Shown: piece after piece, positions 31,601-46,600 of the stretch
How the letters are laid out: every line of letters begins with the position of its first letter
Numbering within the stretch: the first letter of the stretch is position 1
DNA from: Acanthaster planci
Lineage: Eukaryota; Echinodermata; Asteroidea; Valvatida; Acanthasteridae
Assembly: GCF_001949145.1 (NCBI RefSeq)
Contig: NW_019091360.1
Coordinates: 3,497,305 to 3,551,366, forward strand
Direction of reading: 5' to 3'
Length of the DNA: 54,062 bases
Made by a program: the position numbers and the translations under genes
Notes under the pieces: model-generated
Told to the model about the DNA's origin: nothing
The model's input: the letters and a program-made list of their open reading frames with translations, nothing else
Databases searched by the model: none

Positions 31601-34600
31601 TTGTATCCAAATCATCCTCAGCTAGAGTTTCTTCATTTTCCCACTTGTCTTCTGGCAATGGATTTCTCTGTTCTTTTTCCCCTGCCTACCACCGATCCAG
31701 TTTCAACCTTCTGGCTCAACGGGGTTCTTACTTGCAAGCGAATTCTTTTCCTTGTAAGGCCTTGTTGTGTTTGAAGTAATTGTGAATATTTTACACTGAT
31801 AAGATGCACATGCGCCTATAGATATAAAAGTTACCCTTTGAAATGACACACATTTACTGCTTCAGCTTCAGAAGTTATTTTGAGAGAAGTTCTAGCAGTT
31901 AGGGAACAGGTATATGTAATATAGAGTAATTTATCTCAATGGCAGAAGACCCCTGAGCAAAATTTTATTAGTAGAGGACTTATTGAAACTTATTGAAAGC
32001 CAAAACTTGGTTACAAATTTGCATAACATTGGGCACTAGGCTGGCAATACTTGAAACAATACTTTACAATAACACTGCAGATACTCGCAATGCGCAGTGT
32101 TTCACAAATGCCTCTTCACAGCTAGATTGTTACTGCTGTGCCAAATAACTTGGGTAAATAGGCAACCAACACACTGTTGCAATATGTTCTTGTTCTTTCC
32201 AAATGCTCTTTTACCAAATTACAGTATAGAAATTTGCAGATTGAAATACGCCTTGCACTGTTTCGATGGATAGTTAACCCAGTTTCTGGTCTTCATAGAC
32301 TGTTCAGTTTCTTCACTGACTGAGACGGGGTCCCAGGGGAAAGTAACGAAACCAATTCAAGTTTTGACCCACAAGCAACACATCCAAAAATCCATGTCAC
32401 TGCAACCTAATTGAAGTTGGTTGTTGAGTAGCCCCATGTGGTTACATTGATGGATAATGTCTAGTGATTGAAACGATTTTACGTGGCTGGGAACACTCAA
32501 CATAAGGTGCCACCCTTGACCTGGGAGAAAAGTTTGAATGATGTATTTCTTTTATTTTGCATGCTTCCAAAAATGCAATCCGCCTCTCAGTTGGGATTCG
32601 TTCTGATTTAATCAGCCGAAACACTGGCATACTCTGAAACTTGTCTAGGTTACTAATTCAACATTTCTAAGGTTTATAGTTTAGTTAAATAATTTGACTT
32701 GAACTCTTCTGGACACAACATACATGTAAATGGCATCAAATTATTTAATTTTGAAAACTTTTGAGGTGAATTGTGGAAGTTTGTTTTGTCATTAGAAAGT
32801 TGCCTTTTTGTCTACCGAGGCTTGGAAAATCCTAATTACAATAAAAAACCTGAGACCTATTTTATTTCCAAGTTCCTTTTTATAGGATATGGCCCATTAG
32901 CCCATTAACCCCCTTTGGGTCACAGTCATGACTTGCCGTTGTTTTGCCAGTGTGGGGTTAGAGTTAAAATTGGTCCCTGCCTCGTCCCACTGTTGGGATA
33001 GCAGCAGGGTATCATGAGGTAGCGCGTGCCATTCAGTATTCCAGCCAACATTCTTGGGGATCATCATATTGCTTGGATGTTATGCTGAAAGATGTCCAGA
33101 GTCCGTTTTTGTTGTAAGATAAGCTGGGGATAAACCAGCATGGGCTTCATGTAGGCCTATGGCAAGACATTAATACCTTAGAAAACCTGAAGGTTTGCTG
33201 GGACAAAACAATGTAAATTAGGTGTGCACTTCATGTTGGCAACATATTTGGTTTTATTCTAAGATATTTGTCTTAATTAAGCATCACTCCTTTTAAAGTG
33301 ACAATCAACCGAAGCAGCCTTGACCCATTACAGCAAGAATGTATCCATGGGTAAAGGCTACATCTCGTCCAGCTTACAAAATAGTCAATAGATGATAGAA
33401 ACACTTCAGTTTGGTATATTCTGTGTCTCAGAATGGAATATGCTACCAGTACATCACAGAATTCTGCATTTTTTTTATTTATTAGAAATCAGTCGCCTTG
33501 GTACTCTTGTAGCTTTTATTTTCAATTGCAGTTCAAGGAATGTCTTGTCTGTTCTCAAACTGAAAACTGTTCAGCCACCTATCAGTGAGATTCTGTGACT
33601 TGTCATTTCAAACTTGCAGAGAAAAGTGTGGGCATGAGCTAGCCATTCTGTTATCAAGTCTTCTAATCTTCTTTTGCTATTTAAGCAACTATCGAATATA
33701 TATAAATGTAATTATTTTACTCGGAACATGGAAAAAACGGACTGTCTATAGCGGCCAGATTTATTTTAAACTTGTACATGTATTAAAGAACAAAAAGTGA
33801 TTTTGCAATGTTTTTTTGGTTGTAGTCCACAGAATGGATTCGTGTCAAAGTAGAAGAGATGACCCCAAAGATGACAGATGTTGGAACCACACTGGAAGAA
33901 GCATTGCAGTTGAGGCAACAACACAACGATATGCTGAAACAACTTGCAGTAAGTATGAGAGTCAGAACGTGGAAAGAGTTCAGGATCCGGCCATTACAAT
34001 TCTTAAGTTATTACAAGCATGACCAAGCTACACAAATCACTTGAATCAAGTTGTCCTGAGACAATTTCATATTTTTCAAGCTGAATGTACTTGTCTCAAA
34101 TGGAAAGCCTAGGTAAGATGGAAGCTGCTATGTGTGGCAAGTACATGATGGCTGGATGTGGGTCTCTTTCCTTTTTTTTGGCCTGAAACAAAATCAAGGA
34201 ATATTGCCCCTGGATTTCTATCAAACTTGCAGAATCCAAGTAACATCAAACTCAAAATATCATTATTTGTCTGTTTCTTTAGATTTTGTCCAGTATTTAC
34301 ATTATGGGTAGAGCCCTTAAAATTCAGTTTTGGCCCCAAAATGAAACCGCCTGGTCATCAGTCCCTTTAGTATGGTCTGCACTTTGTAGTGTCGCTGAAC
34401 AGTGAATTTGCTTGTTCGACTGGGCTGCCTTGCATGCGCAGTGACTCGCATGTACATGTAGGTAGCAGTGTTCAGCTCAGGTAGCAATTGTTAGCCATTG
34501 GTTAGCCGTAACAACTGGCTATCTTCTAGGTTCAAAGACGTAGCCAAGCACAGTCTCTTTAAATATACCTTAAAGTTGGGAGAAAAGTACATCTTACTTC

Positions 34601-37600
34601 AACTTCATTTTAACTTCAGTAGTCGGTCATTGGCTAAGTGAAATCTTGTAAATGTAACTTTTCTGCTGATAGAATTTAACAGGCCTAACAACATTAATTA
34701 ACTCTCATATTCAACAGATTAGTCTTAAATGCTTCCTGTGAAGTAACTGGAAATAGAATCAGGGTTAATGAGGATAATTAGAGATAAGGTACTCAGGGTT
34801 AACTGGATAGTGAGGGTTAAGTAAGTGTTATTAATGCTATACAGATCTGTGCATAACTGCAGAGGGCGCTGTTTGTGTTGCAATCAGCATCTCCAATCTC
34901 TAAATGTGGAGAAAAATGTAACTCACAGTAAGCACCTTGTACATGAGTTGTGCCTTAAAAAACAGTTTTAGTTTGCAGATTTTCTGTTTTGTTTGCTTAC
35001 AGGTAGATTTCTCACATTCTGTTCCTAAAATGTATTTTCAACAAACCTAGCATGATTGCTGGCTTCAGGCAAGCTGTTGACACAATACATCTTTCCTTCA
35101 CATTATTTACCAGATGGGTGATTCAATCCTCACTTTCCACTTAATGTTGACGTATTTTGCAGAAAAAGACTGATTATTTTGAAAGAGATTTTCTGGGAAA
35201 ATGATTTAACAGCTCAAGGGCAGAAACCATTTCTCAGAAAATCAGGTTGAACCCTTGCAATGGGAGAATTGTGATGAAAAGATGTTACCTTTTTCAGTTT
35301 TCATTTTATGCTGTAAAGATCTGGTGAATTTTTCTGATTACTATTTTGGGAGAGAATGTTGTTGTGAGGTTGTTAATCCTTGTCTGTTGGGAACAGCTGT
35401 AGACATTTAAGTCAGTAGTATTGCATTTGTGCGTGACTGGTCCACTTCTGGTCAGAGGCAAGTGGTGCATTTGTGATTGTTGAATGCCAGTGAAGTCCAA
35501 ATGAGCAGAACAGATGGTATTATGTTTGTAAAGTTCAACCTTATGCAAGAATCCATCATCTGTTATTTGCTATCTACTGCCAATTTTTACTCTTTGCCCA
35601 AACTGAGCAGGTATCGAAGAGTTAAGAATGCAAATTAAAAAGGATTACAATCAACTTTTTGGAACATGTTTTTATTTAAATTTGCCATTTTACCTTGTAA
35701 ATATAGCAAGAACTAACAATTTTCTAACTTCAGAATTTTGATCAGAAGTTGAAATTGAAATTAAATTTCAACCAGGAATTCGATAAGAAATGTGGCTGAA
35801 GTCACAGGCAAGTAAACCAAAATGATACATGGGGAACTTTGTCCAGTTTTTCTCCTAAGTCATATTTTTAGACAACTATGTGGCAGTATATCACATGGGT
35901 GACCCTCGGCTTGGTCCCAGGCAGACTCTGAAGTTCAGATCCAAAGCTTGCTGGTATGTCAGGCATCTGCTCTTGGCAAGGAATGCCTTTAGGTTTGTTT
36001 TCGGAGCTCACCCAAGAATTGGATTGAATAAGTCTCTGGAATATTCTGCCTGATATAAATACATCTTGAGAAGTTGAAGATGAGTGATAGTTTGCCCTAG
36101 TGTGATGAAGAGAGTGTACTCTGCACATAAGGGCGGCACATCCTGAAGGTTGTTTGTCTAATATTTCCAATCAATGATGACTTGATGTGAGACGTGATAG
36201 TGTGGATGGCTCCATTGCTCTTATCGACTCACAAAATTCAATTAGGGACAGAAGTCCTCAAGCAAGAAACTTACCCTGAAACAGTTTTACCATTGCATTC
36301 TTTAGTGTTACAGACTCATGTAACACTGCTTTATCTTATGATGAGATTTTGAATTTAAAATCTGCAAAACTGTTTTTAAAAGTATCGCTGAAAACATCCC
36401 TCACATAGATGATTGCATGTAAATTATGCACATCTGATATTGCCTCTGTGCTCTTAACCTTTCATCTTATTTGATCAAACTGCTGAAGTTTCATTATCCA
36501 TAAATGCCACAATTTTTTTTTGGCGAAAATTCATCTGTTTGTTTTGAATTTAATAAATAGTCAATTGTGTTGTTGATTTATTTGAAGATATATAATCAGT
36601 TCTGTAAACAAAGCAGGTTAAGTTTTTCGATAATTTGTCGATTTACAGTCACAAGTCACATAACGTACATAACTCTTTACCATCTCCTCAGAGAACTAAT
36701 CACTCAAATAGCGTACTGTGGGAAACTTCCAATTTTTTCCTAAGCTACATAAGAATGGGATAATTACAGACCTCTTGACACTTCCATTCCCAACAAATAA
36801 ATCAAACATCCTGCATACTTTATGCTCAGGATCTTGACTTTGACAGTTGACGAGGACCTACCCAAAAGTAACAAACCAAAAAAGACCATGGTTTACTGCG
36901 GGCGGCTTAATCAGGGATTGGAACGTCAGCTATTGAAACTGAAAGTCTGGAGTAGCCCAGAGTCAGTTACTGATGCATATGTTAGTTTGTCCCTGTTGTG
37001 AATATCTTATCAGAGCTTAAGGCCCTTGGGGATTGACCTTCCCAGTAGTAGATCCAGATTTTGACTAGAGGTTCTCTTCAAGACAGCACCACTGGTTCAG
37101 CCTGATGTGCAATATAGTGTAGGTTGGTGAGAAAATCCAAGGGGAAAATATGGTTAGTTGTGTCAAAATAATTTATCTTTTAGGAGGGACTTTCATTCAT
37201 TTTATCTGGAGGAGAGGACATTGAAAATGTATTTGGCAATTGAAACATTGGATATCTTTGAAACAAAACCCAACCTTCTCTAGTTTCCATCAAGTAAGTC
37301 CAACATTAATTTGCTGGATGTGTGAGCAGCTGTGATACATAATGTGTAATTTTATCAGAGTTGGGATCTGTGTGAAATAAACTTTGACCCCTCCCTGCTA
37401 TCAGGATTTTTAGCGTCTGATGCATTACCTGTTACCACTTTTCAAGATCCTTGATCAAAAGGTCTTGAAGTGTCAGTCAAGGGACACAAGTCGGGCCATG
37501 TGAACTCATTCAGCAAAGAATTTATCACCAACTACGTGTTGAGTGCGTCAGACCAGTGACATCTGAACTCAGGGGGTTCTGTGCAATAGAAGGGGGTGAG

Positions 37601-40600
37601 GGCAGCTTGACTGAAGACATTTGGTAGTAAAACATGACATAAAACAGAATTCTGCAATGTGTTTGAAGGCATTCACTTACCCCTTGTTAACTTGTAATCT
37701 TCAAAAATGAGAGATTGGAGGATTAAATTCTCTTTCTTTGGTAATAAATCAAGTTAATCAAGTGAGCTTTGAATTAATGCAGTGCGTGTTCACTTCTACA
37801 TTATTCCTGATGATAAAATAGTGACATCTGTGGCTTTCTTTAAGCTCTTACATGAACCTCAATCCTTTGAAATCCTTTGCAGCGACATGCGATTGAAACT
37901 GACTTGTATTTGTCAAACATTAGCAATATTTAGGCAGTTTTTTTTTTTACTAGGGCTTTTCCACATTACACATTTTATGGGATTGGTACCTGCTCAAATA
38001 CTTGCTACATAGATTTGTAAATGCTCATTGCTTTAATGAATTCATGATGTGTCATTTTGTTGGATTTTGATTGAAAGGTAAGTTATTGAAGAGAAGATGC
38101 TTTGGCGCCCCTTGGAAGTTTTTCTTCTAGGAAATTGCTCACCACCGCTCAGCCTGTTTCATATTTACCAATCTCCAACTCTTCTCTCCTTTTTTTTTTT
38201 CAAAATGCACAGTCCAAACAACAGCACATCAACAGCCTCCTGACCCAAGCTGACTTCCTAGTCTCCACCCAGCAGTTCTATGACGATGTCTACGAAGCCA
38301 TGGCCCAGTCACTGGGCGAAGCGTGGAAGGATCTCAACTTGCAGCTGGAAGAGAGAAGGAAGCTTCTGGATCAGTCAGTGGCCTTCCACCAAAGTGCAGC
38401 AGAGGTGAGGTTACTATTTGAGTGACGGTACTGGCAAATACAGGCTTGACAAAAGGAGACTTTCCACAGGAATTTTGACGTCAAGTAATTGTATTCCTTG
38501 AAACAGGAAAACAGATTGACTGCCTAGAAGTATGCAAGCATCCGCTGATTCTCACCTCTTAATTTTGAAAAGGATTAAAAGCTATAATATTACATAAATT
38601 TCTTTATAGCATTTGCTACAGTCCCCTGTTAACTTTGGCAGGGATCTCTCACTAAGACCTTGAATTGTCCTGGGAAAGTTATTCACTGAATTGGAAAAGA
38701 AATTGAAGTAAAGAAAACAAACATTCTCACTGTTAGTAGGAAAAGGTGTCGCATTAATCACTAGACTTTTCTTCCTCTAGTTCTCCGACAAACTGGAAAA
38801 AGCTAATGCCAAGTTCCGAAGTCCTGATCTTCCTCCTGACATACCAGGGACAGACAAACTGATGGAGGACCACCACAAGATCAGAGAAGGTAAGCCCGTA
38901 ATCCATCATTCATTTCAGGGATGTGAGAATTCAGCTTTTTTTGTATAGATGTTGACCCCGAATTTCAGCTTTTTTTGTACACCTGGTCTATACCAAAGTG
39001 TGGGAACTTTTACATTTCAGCTTTTTGCTAGCTGTTTTCAGCTTTAATTTTAGGTGGCCACTCACAACCTTGTCATCTGTAATTTATTCCAAATAGTAGA
39101 GATTATTCCTTCAGTTCTTATTCCAGAAGGTGGCATTACTGGAAATAAAATAGATTGAGGTCTTTGCTGTCACATTGCACTGTGTGTATTTTGATGATTT
39201 GAACTAAAGTTAAAATTCTTTTTGCCATCGGTCAAAGTCTGTTTCCAAAATACCTCTTCAGGATTATTTTAGGCACTACGCAAATGATCACCCAGCCTAT
39301 GTTACTTTTGGACTAAGTTTCACTTTTTGTCTTGTGGTACCTGCTAGTTTGTAGAATGATCACCTTGAGGTATACAGTGTATCTTTTTTGTCCTTGATAG
39401 ACATCTTAACCAGCTCCATGGACACAATGAACCTTGGCAAGGACCTGGTGGAGCAACTCCACGCCCTCAGCAAGGACGCCTCCCCAGACGACAAGGAGGC
39501 TTCAAAGCAATCCTCCCTGGGCGTGCAGAATGTTCTTGACGACCTCCAGGACAGGAGACGAGCCCTTGAGGACCTGTGGAATAAACAGCGGAGGCGACTG
39601 GAGCAATATATCGCACTGAGTGATCTGGATCAAGAAGTCAACCAGGTAGGGTAACAGTTCATTTTAAGTTAACTCAGAATATATACATTCTCTCTTTGGA
39701 TATAACTTCAAAAATACAGTTGAGAAGAGAATAATAAACATCAGACATTTTCTCAAGTAGCATAAATTAAAAGAATGTGGTGTTTCAGTAAAACATTCCA
39801 GCATTCCGCCCTTTGGTTCTACCTTTTCTTCTTGCAAAGTAGGCCTCTTTTATGTGCTAATTTTAACCGATGCAGATCCATTAACATTTACCAGCAGTTT
39901 GGGGAGGATAGGGAAAGATGTAGAGAAGTAAAGTCAAGACCTGTGGAAAGTTACAGTGTTAATTGTACTCTTAGTCTTCAGCACATCGGAGGATTTCGAA
40001 GAAAACAGGGATATCACAAGTTGTAGATGCCAATTGTAAAATTTTAACAATTTTTCAGATCTCTGACTGGATCAAAACCAGAGGTGAAGACTATCTGAAG
40101 AAGAAAGACGTGGGTGACGACACACCTGCAACCGAACGGCTCTTTAAAGAACATCTTGAATTCCAGACCTCAGCTGAAGTAAGTTCCTGCCATACCCCTA
40201 ACTTCCATCATGAAATAATTTCAGTGTTTTCAGTTAAGATAACCTTTGTTGGCTGCAAGATTGGCTACGTTTACCTGCTGTTGTCAGGGAGTGAATTGAA
40301 ACTGATCAAACTGATTCTGTTCTTCCAATGAAAATTGCTGTTACTTTCTGCATGCTTGATTTTTTTGGCCATTAGGAAATCAGTTGAAATACAGTCCAAT
40401 AAAGGGTCCATTCCAAAACTATCTTCACCTTTTATTTGTGTGTCAGGATATGCAAGGTAATGTACACCAACTACGGCACACAGCTGAGCAGATCTGTCAT
40501 TCCAACCCGGAGCACACCGATCATCTGCGCAGCCAGACCAGAGCCATTGAGACACTTAGTGATGATTACATGCGACGCTTGGCCTATCGTGGCAGATTGC

Positions 40601-43600
40601 TGCAAGCTGTGCTGGACTTCTACAAGAACGCTGAACTTGTAAGTCAAAAATAAACCCTGGTACCATCAGTGTCTTTACTGACTAAAATCTGAAAGATTCA
40701 CCCACAGGATGCCTGTACATTTTCACATCATCAACACAATTATGACAAACATCTTAAATCTAGACCCAGTTTTTGTGAGGTGTCATCAAGCCAACTTTAA
40801 CAACTGTCTAGGGGCCTACCCTAACCTCCAAGGGTTTTTGAAAAGAAAGTTTTGAAATTGGATGATGGAGGACTGTCATGGTCAAAAGTGGATTCATTGT
40901 AAACTATGCTTGACCTTCAGTATGTGCTCAAAATATGACAAGAGATCATTAAAGCTGTGTTTAAAGCAACCTGGAGCTACTTAACTTATGAGCCACTTAA
41001 CCTACAACAGTGACATTAAGTTCCTCTTTTGTTACATTACATGTCATTTTCTCATCCTTACACCTCTTTGATACTTCAAAATCTATCAGGAGATTTTTGA
41101 GGATTTGTGGCATTGATGAGAACAGAACCCATAACTAAGAATGTATCATAGGTTTGTGGATTCGGAGGGATTTCGAAAGATAGTTGGGAAAATTCCTAAA
41201 GAGTTAAGGATGCTTTCTGCCCCGCTTCAGGCCCAGACCTACCTCTCTCAGGTGGAGATCCAGCTCAGCCCCAAGAAGCTGCCGAGTGAGCCGCACGGCA
41301 GGGCGGCCCGGCTGGCTCAGCTGGGCAATGCCGTTGCTGAGATATCGGAACCGGTCATCAAGGAGGGCCACACCTTGCTGGAGAGGGTCGGCAGGGGGAC
41401 ACCGGGAGCACAAGGGATCAAGGATAAACTGGACCTGTTGGAGGTGGGCTTGTTGAATTCACTGGCATTATTAAGTCAAAATTTGTCTGATGATGTCTCT
41501 CTGAATTGGTTTCTGTAAATGCCCTCATTGTACGTTGACGTAGCTCAAATTTGGCAGATTACTTCAACTTTAGTCAACTTGCATTTGGGCCAGTTAGTTT
41601 TGCCGGTAGCAATTTATATTTACTGGAATTTGGATTTCTTATGACATCTGGTTCTCAGCAAATTTCAGAACTGTCAAACACTCGAACTCCGTTTCTTTAA
41701 GTTGAGCAAGTGTGCAACAACTCTGTCCAGGCATATGATGTTAAAACTATATTGCTCATAGAATATTTTATGCATACTCAGAGTACTTGCTTCTTTAGCA
41801 TGATTTCATCATGTGAGGATTTAAAATTTGTCGAAAATTTATTTGGCAGAAAGTTATTACATGTACTGTACTTTCAGAGATCTTAAGCTTTAAACTAAAA
41901 GTGCTAATATTTCTGGTCTTGTTTTCCTAGACCCAGTCAGAACGCTTGCAATCAGAATGCAGCCCAGAGGCCCAGCACAGGTCTTCTCTTCAAGTCAGCT
42001 TTGATGAGTGCTACTCGGTGATTGTGAAATGGCTGGTCAACGTTGCCGATACTTTCCTGTCAGCCAGCAACGACATGGGCGATCAGCTGCAGACTAGCAT
42101 GGACTTCCAGGATGGCCACCAGAGACTGATGGATGACATATTAGTAAGTTGAGTCTGGAACCAGATGTCTATTTTATCCATCATCTTCCTCTCCTGTGGA
42201 GAAACCTCCTCCGGAGTGTACTTGCATTGGCTGAAGTTCAAGCAGGTGCTGATATTACTCAAGGCATGAAAAGGCTCTTGACTCAAAGTTTCTCTTTGCC
42301 AAGAACCATTTCCCCTAAAATTTTAAAAACATTACACTTCCTCCTGCAGTTGCAGATATTGTTTGGTTTGAACAGGGTTCGTTATATGTTTTGTAACTGT
42401 TAAAGGATTTATGTTATCCTGTCTTTTAAAAGTAGCGGTAATAATGTCAAGATCATATCATTTTTAAAGATCAAAAATTACCCAGAACCTCCAGATGGTG
42501 GAACTGTGTTTTGCTCAATAGACGAAGCAGTAAGTTGCATTTCAAAGAAACATTCAAGAAAAATGGCACAATTTTTTTCAATTTCACAGGAAAGGGCCAA
42601 GCAAGTTGACAAAGTTTTCAAGATCTCCTCTGAGCTGATTCCTTCCCTAGCAGATCGAGAACAGGTCACTGCTGTCCAGAACCGCTGCGACAAACTGCAG
42701 CAGCACTGGTCCCGTGTGACTGTGTGTGTGGACAAACGGCTGCATGCTGTGCTCATCCTCATCAAATTCCACAAGCACACTAAACAGGTGGGGAATGGGG
42801 AAACTGGGTGACGTTAGCGTGGGAATAAATTACAAGTGTGAAAGGATACCTCGATCGACATCATTAAGTCACGAAGAGTGTCACTTACTCCCAGTATTGC
42901 TGGCCACAAAAGCAGGCTGTGGGGTGTGCAAAAGAAGCAAATGTGCCTCTTAATGATCTAGATTGTTTTAACCAAGCTGGAAATTATAAATACCTGGGCC
43001 CATTTGTGTTGAACTGTTCAGCATGAGAGACGGTCAGGTTTATGGGTAATTCCAGAAATTAGGGGTCCATTTTTTTGTGTGTCCCTGTCACATCTGATAT
43101 ATGATTGTATAAGTTCAGAACACATTTTCTAATTTCCAAGAGAGATGAATTAATGCAAATCACCTGCCAAACAAATAGTAATAATTTGAAATCGATTCCG
43201 GTGATATTTCCATGTGAAATAACAAAGGTCAGATGCAACAGGGACATAAAAAGTCAAACTTATGGACCCTTCATTTCTGGAATTACCCTTATATACCGAG
43301 TAAATTTCATCTGAGAGCTAGTAACAGCCAGCACACATTTCATGGCAGTTTTACTTGTTACCAGATCCTGTTAAGCATATATTTTCACTAATTATTGGCC
43401 GTTAAGTCCTTGCCCATGGTGAGAAGATAATAAATATAAATATAATAACTGCATTTATAAAGCGCCATATATCCAAAATAAAAATACGAGTACATAATAT
43501 TTAAAAAATTAAACACAAAACAACACACACACAAAACCAGACCTACACAAAAGCAGACAAAAAGAGACGGACCAACCACCACAATAAAGACAAGATGGCA

Positions 43601-46600
43601 CGATCGCAAGGTCAAGCCCATTTTCACTGTTCACTTATACTCACTTCACTGAAATTTTGCTCATTTACAGTTGACCAATGCCATGGAGAACATGGAAGAG
43701 CAGTTGAACTGTTACATCAGCATGGATGCACCTGACATACCGGCCAAGACGGTGCAACACCTGCAGGAAAAATGGAGCAATGTGATTGAGATCTATGTTC
43801 AGTTTGAAAACACTGGACGCAATTTCCTCTCAGAGGCATCAGCTGTGAGTGGTTTGCCATTGTTATGTCCATAGAACTTAATGCTGGAGTCAGTGTCCTG
43901 ATGGCGGACAGCATACTGTCCTAAATGTTGAGTTCACTGGTTCTCTTCAAAACCCCCCTTACCCTCGAAAGAGATTTACACGATGTTACTGCAAACCTTT
44001 TCCATATTAATTCTACAACGATAAACTAATGCCTGCCATTTTTAGGCTTTCAAGGGTTGTAATTTGGACAAAATAACCCCAGTAAGTCCGTACAAGTTTC
44101 CAGCAGTGCATATACAAACATGGAGTGTGCTGTAGGTAATTATAGATAAACAGAATGCATGTGTAAAATTGGACACATCAGTGTGCCAGTGCGCTGACTC
44201 ACATGCCCTGAACTTGTTAAAGTTAGCTTAGCATTAGCTGCTGTTACCCTGAATGACTCTGTCTCATAAACATTCCTATTTGGCTTAACAAAGCACTGTC
44301 AGCAGTTGTGTTTGTAATTCCTACTTTCATTTCCACCTTGTTGTCTATCATTTCCCACAGATCAAAAATGACCCAGAGTTGGACATCACATCGTCCAAGC
44401 TGTATGTCAGCCGTGCCTTGAAGGGCCTGGAGGAACGCAAACAGCACCTGAGTGGTCTGTATGACATGCTGACCAAGCGGCTCAACTCGGGCCAGCTGTT
44501 CTTGAGCAAGTGGCAGAAGTTTGTCCAAGATGCTAGACAGGTAAACATAAAAGTTTCATTAAAGTGCAGTTATTTCTTTTCTTTCGTTCTTCGTGGTTGC
44601 AATTCGATGAGGAACATTGATGATTTCCATAATTCAACAGCAGCAGATTTCACTGAAATCTGTCTCTGTTTATCACATTTGCAGTAAATCGATGTATGAG
44701 CTGTTCTTTGCTCTGGTTATCTTTTCTCATGTAGTTTTGTTCATCATTGGTAATCTTTTTATTTATTAATTTAGCCACAATGAGTGCAAGTTTTATTATG
44801 TTCTTAAACCTTTGTTATAAGGTTAAAAGTAATCTTCAGAAGGCTCTAAAATTCTATCACAAATCTCAAGACAGCTGTAAAGGAGGAGGGGATTGTGGGC
44901 ATTGATTGTCACGAACGGTGTTTGATCTCTTGTTCTGTATTGATATTTCTGTTCCACCATTGTAGACCATGGACAAGGCCCACCGCACAGAGACAGAGTA
45001 CTACCCACAAGTTGCGTCTGATATGAGCAGGAACCCAAACGATGCCAAGGGTTTGCCTGGGAGGTTGGCCGAGTTTGAGGACATCGCAAAGGTAGGGAGA
45101 GGCGTAATTGCTCAAAGCTAAAACTCTTGCACCAACTACAGACACTTCTGACTTTTCTTGAAGAGAGTCTGTCAGAATGCTTACGTACCTTTGTACGGAA
45201 AGATGTTCTGGTTCAAGATTTTGTAGAACTTTTTTAAAGTCACCCCCACATCAGTTGGAAGATCATTTTGAGACTTGACTTGCTATGACCCCCATAAACT
45301 AAATTGAATTTAAATTGGCATCCAGCTTTGACTGTGTTAGTGGGTTCAACACTGTCCAGTTAAGTTACCATCGCATTTCTTGGGACGTAATGTCTGAAAG
45401 ATGTGTTTTAGATTCTATTTCATTATCAACAAAGTCCCTTGGATTGTTTTCTTGTTTAGCGAGTGAGTGATGAGCTCAAGGATTGTATTGACACCGCCGA
45501 CTCCCTCGGCAAGAAAGGAGATACCAAAGGAGGTAGAGAACATTTGATTGATGACCTGAGCAAGCTATATCATCACTTCTTGGATCGGACAGGGAAGTAC
45601 CGCGCACTGCTTACTATGATGGTTGGCTTCTACGACAATGTCAACAAGGTAAGCCACAAAACAGAAAGAGAATTTAGTTCCAGTGAAGTTTTTCAAGAAT
45701 TTGGATATGTACTAATCAAACATCTTTAAATATTGCCATTTAAAAAGTTTACACACTGTGATTGCAACATACACTGTGCCACACGTAACCTGCTAACTGT
45801 GAAAGTGAAATAATTAACGCTCATTTCAGCATGGATTGCATTTGATTATTTGGATGGACAAAATTCCTTGGCAAGAAATTACCTATTCAAGTTTGAATTT
45901 TTCATGATGATGTCATCCACTGGAGGCAATTTTCCTGGCTTAGCCAGCAGGATTTGATCCAGTGTGTTCTTGACTCTCAGTGATAGACTAATTTTAGACC
46001 ATAAAAGCTTCCTTACAAAATGCACACCACATCTCAAAGTTGCACTGACAAAGCAAGTCTGTCTTACTTTTATCAAGAATGTTGCTTTGTTATGCGCACT
46101 GTCAGTTTCAAGTACATGAATTCCGCAACTGACTTTTTCTTGTAGCTCAACAAAGCCATGGATGAGACAGAGAAGGAACTCCAAATCCCTTATTCTCCAT
46201 CAGCACCGACGAAGCTGTCTGAAGCCAAGATCCAACTCAAGAGGATGGAGGAGCAGAAGAAGAACCTGGAGGACAAGTTTGATGAGACGGTGAACGAGGG
46301 AGAGAAGTTGATTGCTGGGATTCAGAAGATTGTAAGTACTGAAAAACTCAGCCACACTTCTAAAAGAGACTGATGAGAACTTGAATGATAACTTGGTTAT
46401 CCAAGTGCAATACTTATTGATTGCAACAGAGTTCAAACTGTAGAATAAAGGTTCATTTATGCGTGTAAATAAAACACTCCAAGATTGAGCAGAACTTGGA
46501 GTCTGCAGAATCAATCTCAGCTCATACTTGTGTGAAAGTGAATCCAATTTTAGGTTATTGAATTTCTACATGTTTGCCTATACACATGCAATACAACATG

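Larger units (their letters stand above)
28690..33825 (+). other. Intron 1 of the CCDC141-like gene (5.1 kb)
   Basis: No supported exon. It contains a dispersed repeat near 28915-28985, the foldback at 29762-29894 and the perfect palindrome at 30290-30337. Large first introns often carry enhancers, but nothing specific is visible. Confidence 0.55.

Noticed and set aside
34750-34825. Interstitial telomere-like repeats (AGGGTTAA three times)
   Set aside because: The copies are dispersed and not tandem; too few to support a telomeric origin.
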